From: Prosthecobacter debontii
GTDB taxonomy: Bacteria; Verrucomicrobiota; Verrucomicrobiia; Verrucomicrobiales; Verrucomicrobiaceae
NCBI GenBank assembly: GCA_945860295.1
Contig: CAMAQH010000010.1
Location: 1 to 64,000, forward strand
Direction: 5' to 3'
DNA: 64,000 nucleotides
Every line of letters begins with the position of its first letter. Position 1 is the first letter of the stretch. Of this stretch, positions 29,096 through 37,830 are shown one piece after another. Under the pieces are notes generated by a model, which saw nothing but the letters and a program-made list of their open reading frames with translations, was not told the DNA's origin and made no database searches. Both the position numbers and the translations under genes were made by a program.

Positions 29096-29422
29096 GGCCC
29101 TGTTGACGAGGGCACTATTGGCCAGACCTTTGTTTCTAATCAGCATGAACCGGTATCTCGATGAGCGCAGAGTGTTGGCTGGCATTTCAGCCTTTATGGC
29201 TTCTTGCCAGCATTAACATGGGGTAAATAGTGATTTCCAGGTCACAGCTCACTTTACTTCCTGCCAGTGACTCCTCAGTGACAGGTTCATCATACAAACC
29301 CTGAAGCAAGGTCAAAGGCAGATCCATGTGACGGACTTGGAAGGCGCGAGATAGATCGTCGGATCACTCCATATACTGGTCATGAGCATATCTCGATAGT
29401 CTCGATCCATGATCTCAAACGA
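29096..29422. other. Intergenic gap with one weak open frame
   Basis: About 330 bp without a supported gene. On the minus strand 29187-29327 holds a 46-codon frame from an ATG (MDLPLTLLQGLYDEPVTEES), extending upstream for ten more codons without a start. The composition looks protein-like, so it may be a relic or an unannotated small gene, but there is no independent support. Confidence 0.3.
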
Positions 29423-29698
29423 CTACCCCGTTCCAAGCTTAACCATAAGACGGGCATGAAACTGTTTGTCGTTCAGTTCAAGGCTGAGGATGTAGGTACT
29501 GACATTTGTCAGCGTGGCCGCGAACCGAGCCTCCTCGGTTCCTTGGGCGGGATGAAACTGCAGCGTGAATCTAAGCCAACGGGAAAGACCTTCAGTCGTG
29601 TTTAGAGCCGTGTGGTCCAAGAAATTAGGCCGACACACCGCCAAAAAAAAGACAAGGCAAATGCCGAAGATAAGAAAGCAAACGTTGATAGTCTTCAT
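29423..29698 (-). CDS. Possible small exported protein, unknown function
   Basis: 91 residues with one N-terminal hydrophobic helix (INVCFLIFGICLVFFLAVC) that could be a signal anchor, or a lipoprotein signal ending at Cys22. The rest, RFTLQFHPAQGTEEARFAATLTNVSTYILSLELNDKQF, has the alternation of a beta-sandwich. The ATG is at 29696-29698. No close neighbours on the strand. I do not recognise a family; it may be a real small membrane or envelope protein. Confidence 0.45.
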   Translation of the reverse strand: MKTINVCFLIFGICLVFFLAVCRPNFLDHTALNTTEGLSRWLRFTLQFHPAQGTEEARFAATLTNVSTYILSLELNDKQFHARLMVKLGTG

Positions 29699-30454
29699 AG
29701 CATTGGCGAACCTGATTCAGGTCCGCGCAACCGCGTATAAACAAAATCCCCTATGCCACAGAGAGGATGATTTCGGCAAGATCGAAAGTGTCTGACATAA
29801 GTAATAAAAGCGTGCGCCGACGGCAAAGAAACCGCTCAGGCGGGTACAAGCCCAACGAGCTTTCGTCATGCAGCCTAGGCATGCCAATGCCTAGGGCGAG
29901 GTTCCCATAGAGCGCGGAATTGATGACGCAGCAGGTCGATGACACCCAGCGCCCGTTCTATTCGCTCCAGCGTCTTCAAGCCGAAGACGTGGGTACGAAG
30001 GCCACGCCGCGTCGATCTCCACCCGCCACCTGCGATCGAGATGCTGCGGATTTGGAAATCCGCGCTCCGACCTTATCGCTTAGCCGCCGTCTTTGATTCC
30101 CGTTCTGAGAGAAGGACCGCCGTGAAGCATTCTTGGTCGCATTGAACAGAACCTCACCATCTCCCAAGCCTTCGGGCCAGCCTGCGATCACCGTTTACTC
30201 GGTGGTTCGCAAGAGCTTCTCCGAAGCGCGGCGCAAAGCATTGCGAACGCAGGGCGTGATGACGATGCAGCAGGTGTGGGCCAATCAGGCGACGATGAAT
30301 TCGTGCCATGAACGACTTCGTAACGGACGCAGGCCTTTGGATGAATGCGGATGCATTGAAGAAGCCGAGCAGACAGAACCCGCGCCAAATCCTGATCTTT
30401 TCAGCCACCAGCGACAAAATGCTAAAGCGCAGTGATACGAGTTTAGCCTTTAGC
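29699..30454. other. Gene-poor region with hairpins, probably decayed or repetitive DNA
   Basis: No credible gene over 750 bp, although several short frames overlap on both strands. Two perfect short inverted repeats are present: CCTAGGCAT-GCCA-ATGCCTAGG at 29874-29895 and GCGGATTT-GG-AAATCCGC at 30046-30063. The competing minus-strand frames in 30154-30477 and 29976-30191 read through each other with frame changes, as in a decayed gene or a dispersed non-coding repeat. The identity is not resolved. Confidence 0.35.
29874..29895. repeat. Perfect 9-bp inverted repeat
   Basis: CCTAGGCAT, 4-base loop GCCA, ATGCCTAGG. It lies in a gene-poor region. No T-run follows on either strand, so it does not look like a simple intrinsic terminator. 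Confidence 0.6.
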
Positions 30455-31726
30455 TCACCACGCTGCGCCCACTTCACTGCGCTTGATTGGCTTTAATGCA
30501 GTAATCTTGGGCACGCTTGATTCGATGCCTGGGGTGCTGGAAATACCCAGTGCTTTGCCGGAGAAGATATTGCCTTTCCAGGTGATGCCATCGAGCGCGC
30601 ACTTAGCTTGGATGAGGGTGTGATTGGGCGCTGAAATATGATTGCCACTGATCACGGTTTCCACGGGCGGCAGGCTACCTTTCTTGTCTTCGCTGAAGCC
30701 TATGAAGAGAGTGTGCGCGCAGTTCACGAAGGTGTTGTTTTCAACCAACGCGCGCTTCACCTGGAAGTAACCGTTGGCAGGTGAGTTCGGGATGCCGAGC
30801 ATAAAACAGATGCCGGAGCGAGTTTCATCACCTGTGAGATTTTCGAGATAGTTGCCACGTACGAGGTGATCCTCACCGATGAGGCGGATGCCGCCGGTGC
30901 CGTTCATTTCATTGCCGATGAAGACGTTCTTTTCGACGGTACAGCCGTTACCATGACGCAGGGTGATGGTGCCACTGACTTCGCTGAAGGTGTTCTCGCG
31001 GTAGATGTTACCGCAGGATTTATTGGAGATGCATTCGGCTTCGCCATTGCACTTCTCAAAGAGGTTGTGCTCGACGAGGCACCCGGCCTTGAGCATGGAG
31101 GTCTTGCTGTCTCCGACACGGATGGTTTCACCGCCGTTCTTGCCGAGTTTTTCACGCGGGCCAAAGTAGTTGTGATCAATCTGATGGTGCCCGTCTCCCT
31201 CTAGATCGAGCCAGACGGCAAAGGTGGTGCCCTTCCCTGTCTTGCCCTGGAAGCTGCAATGATCCACGCGATGCCCAACGCCATAAAGTCCAAGCCAGCG
31301 GCAGTCCTGCGCGCCTGCTGGCGGCAGAGCGCTGATCACGGCGCAGTGGGTCATGCGGCAGTGTTGGGCGAGATTTTTTGAGTCCTCGCGAAACAAGATC
31401 AGATCACTCTCGCTCGTGTCAGGATCTTTAAAAAGCAGTCCTTCAACCACGAGATGCTCACCGCCGATGCGCAGCGAACTCTTGCCAGTGATCACCGTCT
31501 TGCCAGGAACTGCCGCCTTCAGGGTGATCGGCGCGTCCTTCGTGCCCTTCCCCGTGAAAAGGATTTCTGCATCACGCCATTCACCTTTACGGAGGATGAG
31601 ATTATCTCCGGGCTGCGCGGCACTGATCGCTGCGGTTAAAGCCGCTGCATTGGCGATAGAAACATCCCTCGCCTGAGCGGTGAAGGACAGAAAGGTCGCA
31701 AGGAAAAGGGCGATGGGTGAACGCAT
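30455..31726 (-). CDS. Polysaccharide lyase family 6-type protein (alginate lyase/chondroitinase B-like)
   Basis: 423 residues with a signal peptide (MRSPIALFLATFLSFTAQA). The body is a right-handed beta-helix typical of PL6: AAQPGDNLILRKGEW, APITLKAAVPGKTVITG, HRVDHCSFQGKTGKG, HHQIDHNYFGPR, NGGETIRVGDS, CLVEHNLFEKCNGEAECISNKSCGN, and GTITLRHGNGCTVEKNVFIGN. The Lys in ISNKS and the Arg in LRHGN match the positions of the catalytic base and acid in PL6 enzymes (Lys250 and Arg271 in chondroitinase B). It would cleave a uronate-containing polysaccharide outside the cytoplasm. Polymer specificity, alginate versus dermatan-type, cannot be told. No SusCD-like or transporter genes adjoin it. Confidence 0.88.
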   Translation of the reverse strand: MRSPIALFLATFLSFTAQARDVSIANAAALTAAISAAQPGDNLILRKGEWRDAEILFTGKGTKDAPITLKAAVPGKTVITGKSSLRIGGEHLVVEGLLFKDPDTSESDLILFREDSKNLAQHCRMTHCAVISALPPAGAQDCRWLGLYGVGHRVDHCSFQGKTGKGTTFAVWLDLEGDGHHQIDHNYFGPREKLGKNGGETIRVGDSKTSMLKAGCLVEHNLFEKCNGEAECISNKSCGNIYRENTFSEVSGTITLRHGNGCTVEKNVFIGNEMNGTGGIRLIGEDHLVRGNYLENLTGDETRSGICFMLGIPNSPANGYFQVKRALVENNTFVNCAHTLFIGFSEDKKGSLPPVETVISGNHISAPNHTLIQAKCALDGITWKGNIFSGKALGISSTPGIESSVPKITALKPIKRSEVGAAW

Positions 31727-31763
31727 GAGGGCGAATAAAACAGTGATGTTTTTGACTTCTCTC

Positions 31764-32645
31764 TCACAAAGCTAAATGGCCGAGCGCGAGCAGGCCGTAG
31801 TAAGTGTATTCGGGATCGAGAGTGTCGTCCGTCCAGTTACCATGAAAGCCACCAGCGGCACTCCAGAGCGAATCGATGAAGTCGAGGCAGGGCTCTTTCA
31901 CTTGGGCAATGGCAATGGTGTTATTTGACAGGGCGTGCAGCGCCACGGCGGTGGAAAGCAGATCAGGAATCGGCGCTCCAGGAATGGCTAAAAAGCCGCC
32001 GACTGGCAGGCATTGACGAACGAGCCACTCAACACTCGCAGGCGGCGGAGGCATCTGCATGTGACGGTAGAGAGAAAGCATGGCCGAAGTGGCCGTGGTA
32101 GAGCCGAGTTTCAGTCCCGGCTCGTTTGACCAAGCACCATCCGGCGTCTCCAGACTGTCCATGCAGCGAGCGATCGCCAATGCGTCTGGCGGCAACATGC
32201 CGAGATCCTGGTAAGCACCCCAAGCGATTAGGCAGCCATACGCGCTGCCGCTCTTCCTGCCCGGTGACTGGTGATAACCGCCGTCAGGCGTGCGGTAGTT
32301 TTCAATACGTGCCGCCAAAGCACTGCCCTGCTCCGCTGTCAGTCCGCCACCCAGCCCAGCCCAGCAGCGCGCAAGGCAGCAGAGGTGAACAAAATCTAGC
32401 ACATCACCATCACCATACTTAGTCAGCCATGATCGCATGACTTCCTGTGGCAAAGGCTGCTGTAAAGCCATGAGTCCCTCGATACCAAAGACGCTGTAGT
32501 AGAGATCAGGTTTGTCTGCCCGATCCATAAAGCCGCCATCAGGGTGCAGGCGCGTCTTCAAAAAGTCGACCACGAGCGCGGAGGAGTCACCTAGCATCTT
32601 CGGCGCGAGGCGCGCGACTTGGAGCATTTCGAGACGAAAAGACAT
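31764..32645 (-). CDS. Prenyltransferase/squalene-oxidase-repeat protein
   Basis: 293 residues built from about five to six alpha-alpha repeats of the prenyltransferase/squalene cyclase (alpha/alpha toroid) type, each with a turn like TPDGGYHQSPGRKSGSAYGCLIAWG, TPDGAWSNEPGLKLGSTTATSAML, and SAAGGFHGNWTDDTLDPEYTYYGLLALGHL. It resembles the beta subunit of protein geranylgeranyl/farnesyl transferases and short bacterial cyclase-like proteins. The terpene-cyclase DxDD motif is not visible, so cyclase activity is doubtful. The zinc-ligand pattern of protein prenyltransferases is also not clear. It lies 33 bp downstream of the E2 gene on the same strand and is probably co-transcribed. Confidence 0.75.
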   Translation of the reverse strand: MSFRLEMLQVARLAPKMLGDSSALVVDFLKTRLHPDGGFMDRADKPDLYYSVFGIEGLMALQQPLPQEVMRSWLTKYGDGDVLDFVHLCCLARCWAGLGGGLTAEQGSALAARIENYRTPDGGYHQSPGRKSGSAYGCLIAWGAYQDLGMLPPDALAIARCMDSLETPDGAWSNEPGLKLGSTTATSAMLSLYRHMQMPPPPASVEWLVRQCLPVGGFLAIPGAPIPDLLSTAVALHALSNNTIAIAQVKEPCLDFIDSLWSAAGGFHGNWTDDTLDPEYTYYGLLALGHLAL

Positions 32646-32678
32646 GACGCTTAGAACAGAAAGAGAGTGCGTCGTGGA

Positions 32679-33905
32679 CTAGAGCTTCTCAGGCTCCTGC
32701 AAAAGATTCGCCACACGAGCCAGCAAGCGCCCAGCACCGCCGCCATCGAGGATGCGGTGGTCAAAACTCAGCGTCAGCTCAGCCTCCGTCACTGGGATGA
32801 ATTGGTTCACCTCTTCACTCCAATGCGGCACCTTGCTACCAGCGCCGAGTCCGAGCACGAGATTCTGCTCAGGCAGAGGGATCGGCGTGGCCCAGACGAT
32901 GCCAAAGGTGCCAAAATTCGTCACCGTGGCGATGCCTGGGCGCTTTGAGTCATGTGGCAGTCGGCGTGAGCGCGCCTGCTCGACGAGCTTGTTATAAATG
33001 GGGACCATCTTCATCAACGGCGTCTTATCTACCTCACGCAGCACTGGCACGATCACTCCATCATCCACCTCCACCGCAAAACCAATGTCGATGGCAAGCG
33101 GATGCACGATACGATTACCAATGAGTCTTCCCGCGACCGCCGTGTTCTCTGCTAAAGCGAGAGCCAGTGCGCGGATAATGTAGAGAGCAGGTCCGGCTTT
33201 GGGGTCCGTGCGGCGGCGGTGCGCTAGCAGCGCGTCAAGCATCACAGGGCTGCCCACCGTCGCCAGTGGGCGGCTCCAACTACGACGCATGGAGTCAGCC
33301 ACAGCGATCCGCATCGGCGAAGCAGGTGTCATGCGATGCTGCTCCAGACTGCGCAGGAAGTTTTCAAAATCCTCCACCGTCACACGGCCACCTGCGCCCG
33401 TGCCAGCGATGCCTGCAAGGTCAGAGGTATTCAGCCCGAGTTCCGTCATGCGCGCCCGCATCCGTGGGGAGATGTAGCTCGCACCCGTAGCTCCCGCAGG
33501 GACCGGCAGACCGCCGACCACAGGCTCTACTTTGGGCTGATACGAGCTGATGTTATCCTCCTCACTGAAATGAAAATGCAGGGAGTCTGAGCTTGCCTTC
33601 GACTCAGTGGCCACATGCGCAGTTTTTAGCGGTTCGTTGAAGCCGAGTTGAAGAGCATCCTCGTCTGTAATTTCAAAGCTGGCCAAATTTGATCCCACCG
33701 CATAGCTCGTTTGCACCTTGCCGACGATTTGAATCAAGCGACCCGCACAGGGGGAACTCACCGCCATCGTCGCCTTATTTGTCTCCACCTCAAAGAGGTC
33801 CGCCCCAGCTTCGATCTGTGCCCCAGGCTCCACCAGGATACGCACTAGAGTCGCCTCGGCGATGGACTCGCCAAGCTGGGGCATGAGGATCGGAATGGTC
33901 GGCAT
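32679..33905 (-). CDS. 2-oxo acid dehydrogenase E2 (dihydrolipoamide acyltransferase)
   Basis: 408 residues. The N-terminal lipoyl domain covers about 1-80, with the lipoylated K44 in EVETNKATMAV. A peripheral subunit-binding (E3-binding) domain is at about 140-185 (YISPRMRARMTELGLNTSDLAGIAGTGAGGRVTVEDF). The acyltransferase core follows, with DHRILDGGGAGRLL carrying the catalytic His/Asp of the HxxxDG motif near the C-terminus. It transfers an acyl group from E1-linked thiamine to CoA. The usual E1 and E3 genes are absent from the neighbourhood, so the acyl specificity (pyruvate, 2-oxoglutarate or branched-chain) is unknown. The downstream neighbour is the prenyltransferase-repeat gene. Confidence 0.9.
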   Translation of the reverse strand: MPTIPILMPQLGESIAEATLVRILVEPGAQIEAGADLFEVETNKATMAVSSPCAGRLIQIVGKVQTSYAVGSNLASFEITDEDALQLGFNEPLKTAHVATESKASSDSLHFHFSEEDNISSYQPKVEPVVGGLPVPAGATGASYISPRMRARMTELGLNTSDLAGIAGTGAGGRVTVEDFENFLRSLEQHRMTPASPMRIAVADSMRRSWSRPLATVGSPVMLDALLAHRRRTDPKAGPALYIIRALALALAENTAVAGRLIGNRIVHPLAIDIGFAVEVDDGVIVPVLREVDKTPLMKMVPIYNKLVEQARSRRLPHDSKRPGIATVTNFGTFGIVWATPIPLPEQNLVLGLGAGSKVPHWSEEVNQFIPVTEAELTLSFDHRILDGGGAGRLLARVANLLQEPEKL

Positions 33906-34178
33906 GGTAAAAAACGAAGAGACTCATGAGTGACGGCTGACACGCACCGAGTCAACCATGCTCTCCGTCATACTTCACTCACGACTCAGGTATGAACCAC
34001 ATGTCTAGAATGATTATCCTGACCAAGTGGAAGACGCTCAGATCATGTGGATTGGACTTCAGTTAGCTTTCTTGGAAGCCACGTTACACAGAAGCGGCGG
34101 ACTGAAGCATGCCTCACAATTGACGAGCGAAAACTGGAAGATGTAGAGCGTAGTTACTGCAGACACGGTCATTCTCCC

Positions 34179-35615
34179 ATGCACTCTTCTCTGCTTCAAA
34201 ACACCCGACGCCATTTCTTCAGCCAATGCGGTATGGGGATCGGCGGCGTTGCGCTGGCGTCGATGATGGCGGAACGTGGACTAAACGCAGCGAGCGCGGC
34301 GGCAGGAGCACCGGGTGTGATGCTGAAAGGTCATCACCCAGCGAAGGCAAAGAATGTGATCTTCTTATTCATGGCGGGCGGGCCGTCGCAGTTGGAGTTG
34401 TTTGATTATAAACCGAAGCTGCAAGAACTGAACGGTCAGCCGATTCCGCAGAGCTACATTGAGGGGAAGCGATTTGCCTTCATGGGCACGAGCCACAGTG
34501 TGAAACTGCTGGGCGCGCGGCGTGAGTTTAAGCAGCACGGACAAAGCGGCGCGTGGGTCAGTGATCTGCTGCCGCACACAGCGGGCATTGTGGATGACAT
34601 CAGCATCGTCACCACCTGCCAGACGAGCCTGTTCAATCATGCTCCGGCAAAGCTGTTCATGAACACCGGCAGCGGTCAGTTTGGGCGGCCCTCCATGGGT
34701 GCCTGGGCGACCTACGGCATCGGAAGTGAGTCGAGTGATCTGCCCGGCTTTGTTGTGCTGCAAAGCGGTCCACGCGGTCCGCGTGGCGGCGCGGTGAACT
34801 GGGGCAGCGGCTTCCTGCCCACCACTTATCAGGGCGTGCCGCTGCGCAGCCAGGGTGAACCAATCCTGAATCTAAGCACGCCAGCAAGCGTGGACTCGCG
34901 CAGCCAACGGCGAGTGATCGACGCGGTGCGTGATTTGAATTTGAAGCGTCTCGTCGAGACCGGCGACGATGAAATCCAGACACGCATCAACGCCTATGAG
35001 ATGGCGTATCGGATGCAAAGCAGCGCGCCTGAACTGATCGACATTCAGGGCGAATCGAAGTCCACGCTCGACCTCTATGGCGTGGACCCGGCGAAGCCTA
35101 GCTTCGCCCGCAATTGTTTGTTAGCACGCCGGCTCGTGGAGCGCGGTGTACGCTTTGTGCAGCTCTATCATTCGAGCTGGGACAGCCACGGCGGCAAAGG
35201 CGAGACGCTGGAAGATGATTTTCCCAAGGTGGTGCATGAGGTCGATCAGGCCTGTGCCGCGCTGATCCGCGATTTGAAATCACGCGGCCTGCTGGAAGAG
35301 ACGCTGGTGGTCTGGGGCGGCGAGTTTGGCCGCACGCCGATGGGTGAGAGCCGTGACAAGACGGGCCGCAATCACCACATCGACGCCTTCACCATGTGGT
35401 TCGCCGGTGGCGGTGTGAAAGCTGGGCAGACGTATGGAAAAACCGACGAGCTAGGTTTCGATGGAGTCGAGAACAAAGCCCATGTGCATGACATCCACGC
35501 CACGATCCTGCATCTGATGGGACTGGAGCACGAGAAGCTGACCTTCCGCTTCCAAGGCCGAGATTTCCGCCTGACGGATGTGCATGGAAAGATCATGCAC
35601 GGGCTGCTGGCTTGA
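34179..35615 (+). CDS. Tat-exported DUF1501 (sulfatase-like) protein
   Basis: 478 residues from the ATG at 34179; the GTG 44 codons upstream gives an unlikely leader. A twin-arginine signal is seen as TRRHFFSQCGMGIGGVALASMM. The rest follows the DUF1501 family, a branch of the alkaline-phosphatase/sulfatase fold abundant in PVC bacteria: NVIFLFMAGGPSQLELFDYKPKL, GAWVSDLLPHTAGIVDDISIV, NHAPAKLFMNTGS, WDSHGGKGETLEDDFPKVVHEVDQA, VVWGGEFGRTPMGE, and GRNHHIDAFTMWFAGGGVKAG. The catalytic role is undefined. In relatives it is usually paired with a DUF1549/DUF1553 cytochrome gene; no partner is present here. Its stop codon abuts the stop of the convergent next gene. Confidence 0.92.
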   Translation: MHSSLLQNTRRHFFSQCGMGIGGVALASMMAERGLNAASAAAGAPGVMLKGHHPAKAKNVIFLFMAGGPSQLELFDYKPKLQELNGQPIPQSYIEGKRFAFMGTSHSVKLLGARREFKQHGQSGAWVSDLLPHTAGIVDDISIVTTCQTSLFNHAPAKLFMNTGSGQFGRPSMGAWATYGIGSESSDLPGFVVLQSGPRGPRGGAVNWGSGFLPTTYQGVPLRSQGEPILNLSTPASVDSRSQRRVIDAVRDLNLKRLVETGDDEIQTRINAYEMAYRMQSSAPELIDIQGESKSTLDLYGVDPAKPSFARNCLLARRLVERGVRFVQLYHSSWDSHGGKGETLEDDFPKVVHEVDQACAALIRDLKSRGLLEETLVVWGGEFGRTPMGESRDKTGRNHHIDAFTMWFAGGGVKAGQTYGKTDELGFDGVENKAHVHDIHATILHLMGLEHEKLTFRFQGRDFRLTDVHGKIMHGLLA

Positions 35616-37247
35616 TCACTTGGCGAAGTGAATCGCCTTGTAGCAGCGATGCTCCAGCAGCGATGACTTTAAGCCGAGCACTTCAGGCCGCACGAGCGTC
35701 GGGCGTACATACCAGTAGATGGGGAGCACGGGCAGTTCATCGAGCAGCAGCGTCTCCGCTTCGGTGAGCAGAGCCAGTCGCTTCTTGGTATCGCCCTCTC
35801 GAAGAGAGCCCTCCAGCAGTAAATCGTAGCGTGGGTTATTCCAACCCGTTTGGTTATTGCCATCGCCGCTCTGCCAGAGGCTGAGGAAAGTAAATGGATC
35901 AAGGAAGTCACCGACCCAGCCTGCACGACTGACCTGATAGTCGAGGCGCTTTTGGGAGTCGAGATACACGCTCCAGTCCTGATTGAGCACGCCGACTTCG
36001 ATATGCAGATACTTCTTCCACATCTCCTGAATAGCCTCTGCGATGGTGCGGTGGGATTCGAGCGTGTTGATGAGAATCTCAAATTTAGGAAAACCTTTAC
36101 CATCGGGAAAGCCGGCCTCGGCCAGCAACTTGCGCGCTCCCTCAGGATCAAAGCGCAGGATGTTCGGTGCCTCATAGCCCTCGCCAGCACCCGGCGGTGT
36201 AAAGCCGGTCGTGGGCTTCTGCCCGGCACGCAGGACATTTCGGATCAGTCCGGCACGATCAATCGCCATCGCCAGAGCCTGACGCACCAGTTTGTTATTC
36301 ATCGGCGGCCTCGTGGTATTGATGCGGTAAAAGTAAGTGCTAAGCAGGGCATTCTCATGAAACACCTCGGGGTGCTTTTCCCGATACTCTGGTATTTGGG
36401 AAAGAGGCACCTGCTCCGACACATGGATCTGACCATCGCGGAAAGCGCGCTCTTCCGTGGCATCACTGACGATGGGCAGGAAGACGATCCCATTGAGCTT
36501 AACTGTGGCAGCGTCCCAGTACTCAGAATTACGCTCGACGGTGATGGAGTGCGTGTAGCGCCACTCCTTGAGCTTGAAGGGGCCGTTGCCGACCGTGTTC
36601 CCCACGCGTGTCCACTTGGTATCACGATCCGTCATCTTGCCGAAACGCTCGATCACATGACGTGGCACGGGATACCACGAATAGTGCTTCAGCATGGATG
36701 GAAAATACGGCGCGGGTCCATTCAGTGTGATGCGCAGCGTGTGGTCATCCAGCGCCTTCACGCCGACTTGGCTGAAGTCGGTGAGCGTGCCTTCATTGAA
36801 CTCACGCGCCTTGACCATGGGGTAAAGCATCTGCGCATACTCAGCGAGCAACAGAGGCGAAAGGATGCGCTGATACGACCAGACAAAATCATGCGCCGTG
36901 AGCGGCGTGCCATCACTCCAGCGCGCCTCCTTGCGGAGATGAAATGTCCAGGTGGTGAAGTCGTTCGTGTCCCAGTGTGTGGAGACTCCGGGGCCGTTGG
37001 CATCGGGGTTTTCCACCGTCGTCGCGACGAGTCCTTCATTGAGCGCATCAAAGAGATGGTGCTCAGGAACTCCCGTCGCGATTTGCAGGTCCATCGTGGC
37101 AGGCTCCGCGCCATTGCCCATGATCAAAATGCCATTCTCACGAGCCAGCTCGATCCGTGTCGGACGCAGCGAACGCGACTGATGAAACCAAGTGAGTCCG
37201 CCAAATAAAAGGCAAAGAATGAAGGCACGCGTGATCCAAGCTGACAT
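35616..37247 (-). CDS. Peptide/oligopeptide ABC transporter substrate-binding protein
   Basis: 543 residues from the ATG at 37245-37247 (a TTG 12 codons upstream is less likely). An N-terminal hydrophobic segment (ITRAFILCLLFGGLTWF) acts as signal or anchor and has no lipobox Cys. The SBP family 5 (OppA/DppA) fold shows as GAEPATMDLQIATGVPEHHLFDALNEGLV, WTFHLRKEARWSDGTPLTAHDFVWSYQRILSP, VGNGPFKLKEW, and QALAMAIDRAGLIRNVLRAGQKPTTGFTPPG. It binds peptides for an ABC importer. No permease or ATPase genes lie nearby. It is convergent with the DUF1501 gene, and the two stop codons are adjacent. Confidence 0.92.
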   Translation of the reverse strand: MSAWITRAFILCLLFGGLTWFHQSRSLRPTRIELARENGILIMGNGAEPATMDLQIATGVPEHHLFDALNEGLVATTVENPDANGPGVSTHWDTNDFTTWTFHLRKEARWSDGTPLTAHDFVWSYQRILSPLLLAEYAQMLYPMVKAREFNEGTLTDFSQVGVKALDDHTLRITLNGPAPYFPSMLKHYSWYPVPRHVIERFGKMTDRDTKWTRVGNTVGNGPFKLKEWRYTHSITVERNSEYWDAATVKLNGIVFLPIVSDATEERAFRDGQIHVSEQVPLSQIPEYREKHPEVFHENALLSTYFYRINTTRPPMNNKLVRQALAMAIDRAGLIRNVLRAGQKPTTGFTPPGAGEGYEAPNILRFDPEGARKLLAEAGFPDGKGFPKFEILINTLESHRTIAEAIQEMWKKYLHIEVGVLNQDWSVYLDSQKRLDYQVSRAGWVGDFLDPFTFLSLWQSGDGNNQTGWNNPRYDLLLEGSLREGDTKKRLALLTEAETLLLDELPVLPIYWYVRPTLVRPEVLGLKSSLLEHRCYKAIHFAK

Positions 37248-37292
37248 GGCGAGGAGGGTGAGGTCCGCACCATGGCTTGTCAATGCTCAGCG

Positions 37293-37703
37293 CTATTCCT
37301 TAACGGCCTTGGATAGCGTGATCACGCCGTCAGCGCCTTTCGGCCAAGCTGCGCCCTGCTTGATCCAGTCATAGATTAGGTTCACGTCCTTGTCGGCAAT
37401 GCGATGTCCGTTCGGCGGCATGGCCTTCGGGTTCTTCGGCGGCATCTTGAGTACCATGTAGAGAGCGCTACTGTCTGGCTTGCCCGGCAAGATCACGGGA
37501 CCATTGACGCGCTTCTTGAAGGCCATGGCGCGGTTCTCCAAATTCAATTCACCGAAGAGCGCGCCAGCGTGGTGGCAGTTCACGCACTTCGAGGTGAGCA
37601 GTGGCTTCACTTGCGTTGCGAAGTCCACTTTAGCTTCCTCAGTGGCAGCGTGGACAGTGCGGAAACTTAGAATGCCGAGGAGAAGTGTGTGAGAGATTTT
37701 CAT
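37293..37703 (-). CDS. Small planctomycete-type c-type cytochrome
   Basis: 136 residues from the ATG at 37701-37703, which gives a signal peptide (MKISHTLLLGILSFRTVHA); the longer frame upstream is not credible. VDFATQVKPLLTSKCVNCHHAGALFGELNLEN contains a single haem site CVNCH in the PSCyt1 arrangement (F-x-x-x-V-x-P-I/L-L-x-x-x-C-x-x-C-H). The later MPPKNPKAMPPNGHRIADKDVNLIYDWIKQGA supplies a candidate axial Met. It would carry electrons in the periplasm. In relatives this domain is often fused to DUF1549/1553; here it stands alone, upstream of the solute-binding protein by 45 bp. Confidence 0.88.
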   Translation of the reverse strand: MKISHTLLLGILSFRTVHAATEEAKVDFATQVKPLLTSKCVNCHHAGALFGELNLENRAMAFKKRVNGPVILPGKPDSSALYMVLKMPPKNPKAMPPNGHRIADKDVNLIYDWIKQGAAWPKGADGVITLSKAVKE

Positions 37704-37830
37704 GAGGTTGGTTTCTGTGAAGAGCATGATCAATGCAGCTCTGAGATGCTGTCCTGAACTTGCCTTTGCCTGCGCGTCTATTGAGGTGCTTGATGTGTGT
37801 TTTAGACAATTATGACGTTCTTTGTCGATC

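Noticed and set aside
29699-30454. CRISPR array or tandem repeats
   Set aside because: The hairpins are single, and no regularly spaced direct repeats are present here or elsewhere in the window.
30455-33905. Alginate or glycosaminoglycan utilisation locus
   Set aside because: Only the PL6-type enzyme fits; neighbours are a toroid protein and a lone E2, with no transporter, kinase or second lyase.
34047-34178. Upstream GTG extension of the DUF1501 protein
   Set aside because: It would bury the twin-arginine signal 48 residues inside the protein.
35850-37208. Long plus-strand frame opposite the peptide-binding protein
   Set aside because: A mirror frame with no motif; the minus strand encodes a complete SBP family 5 protein.
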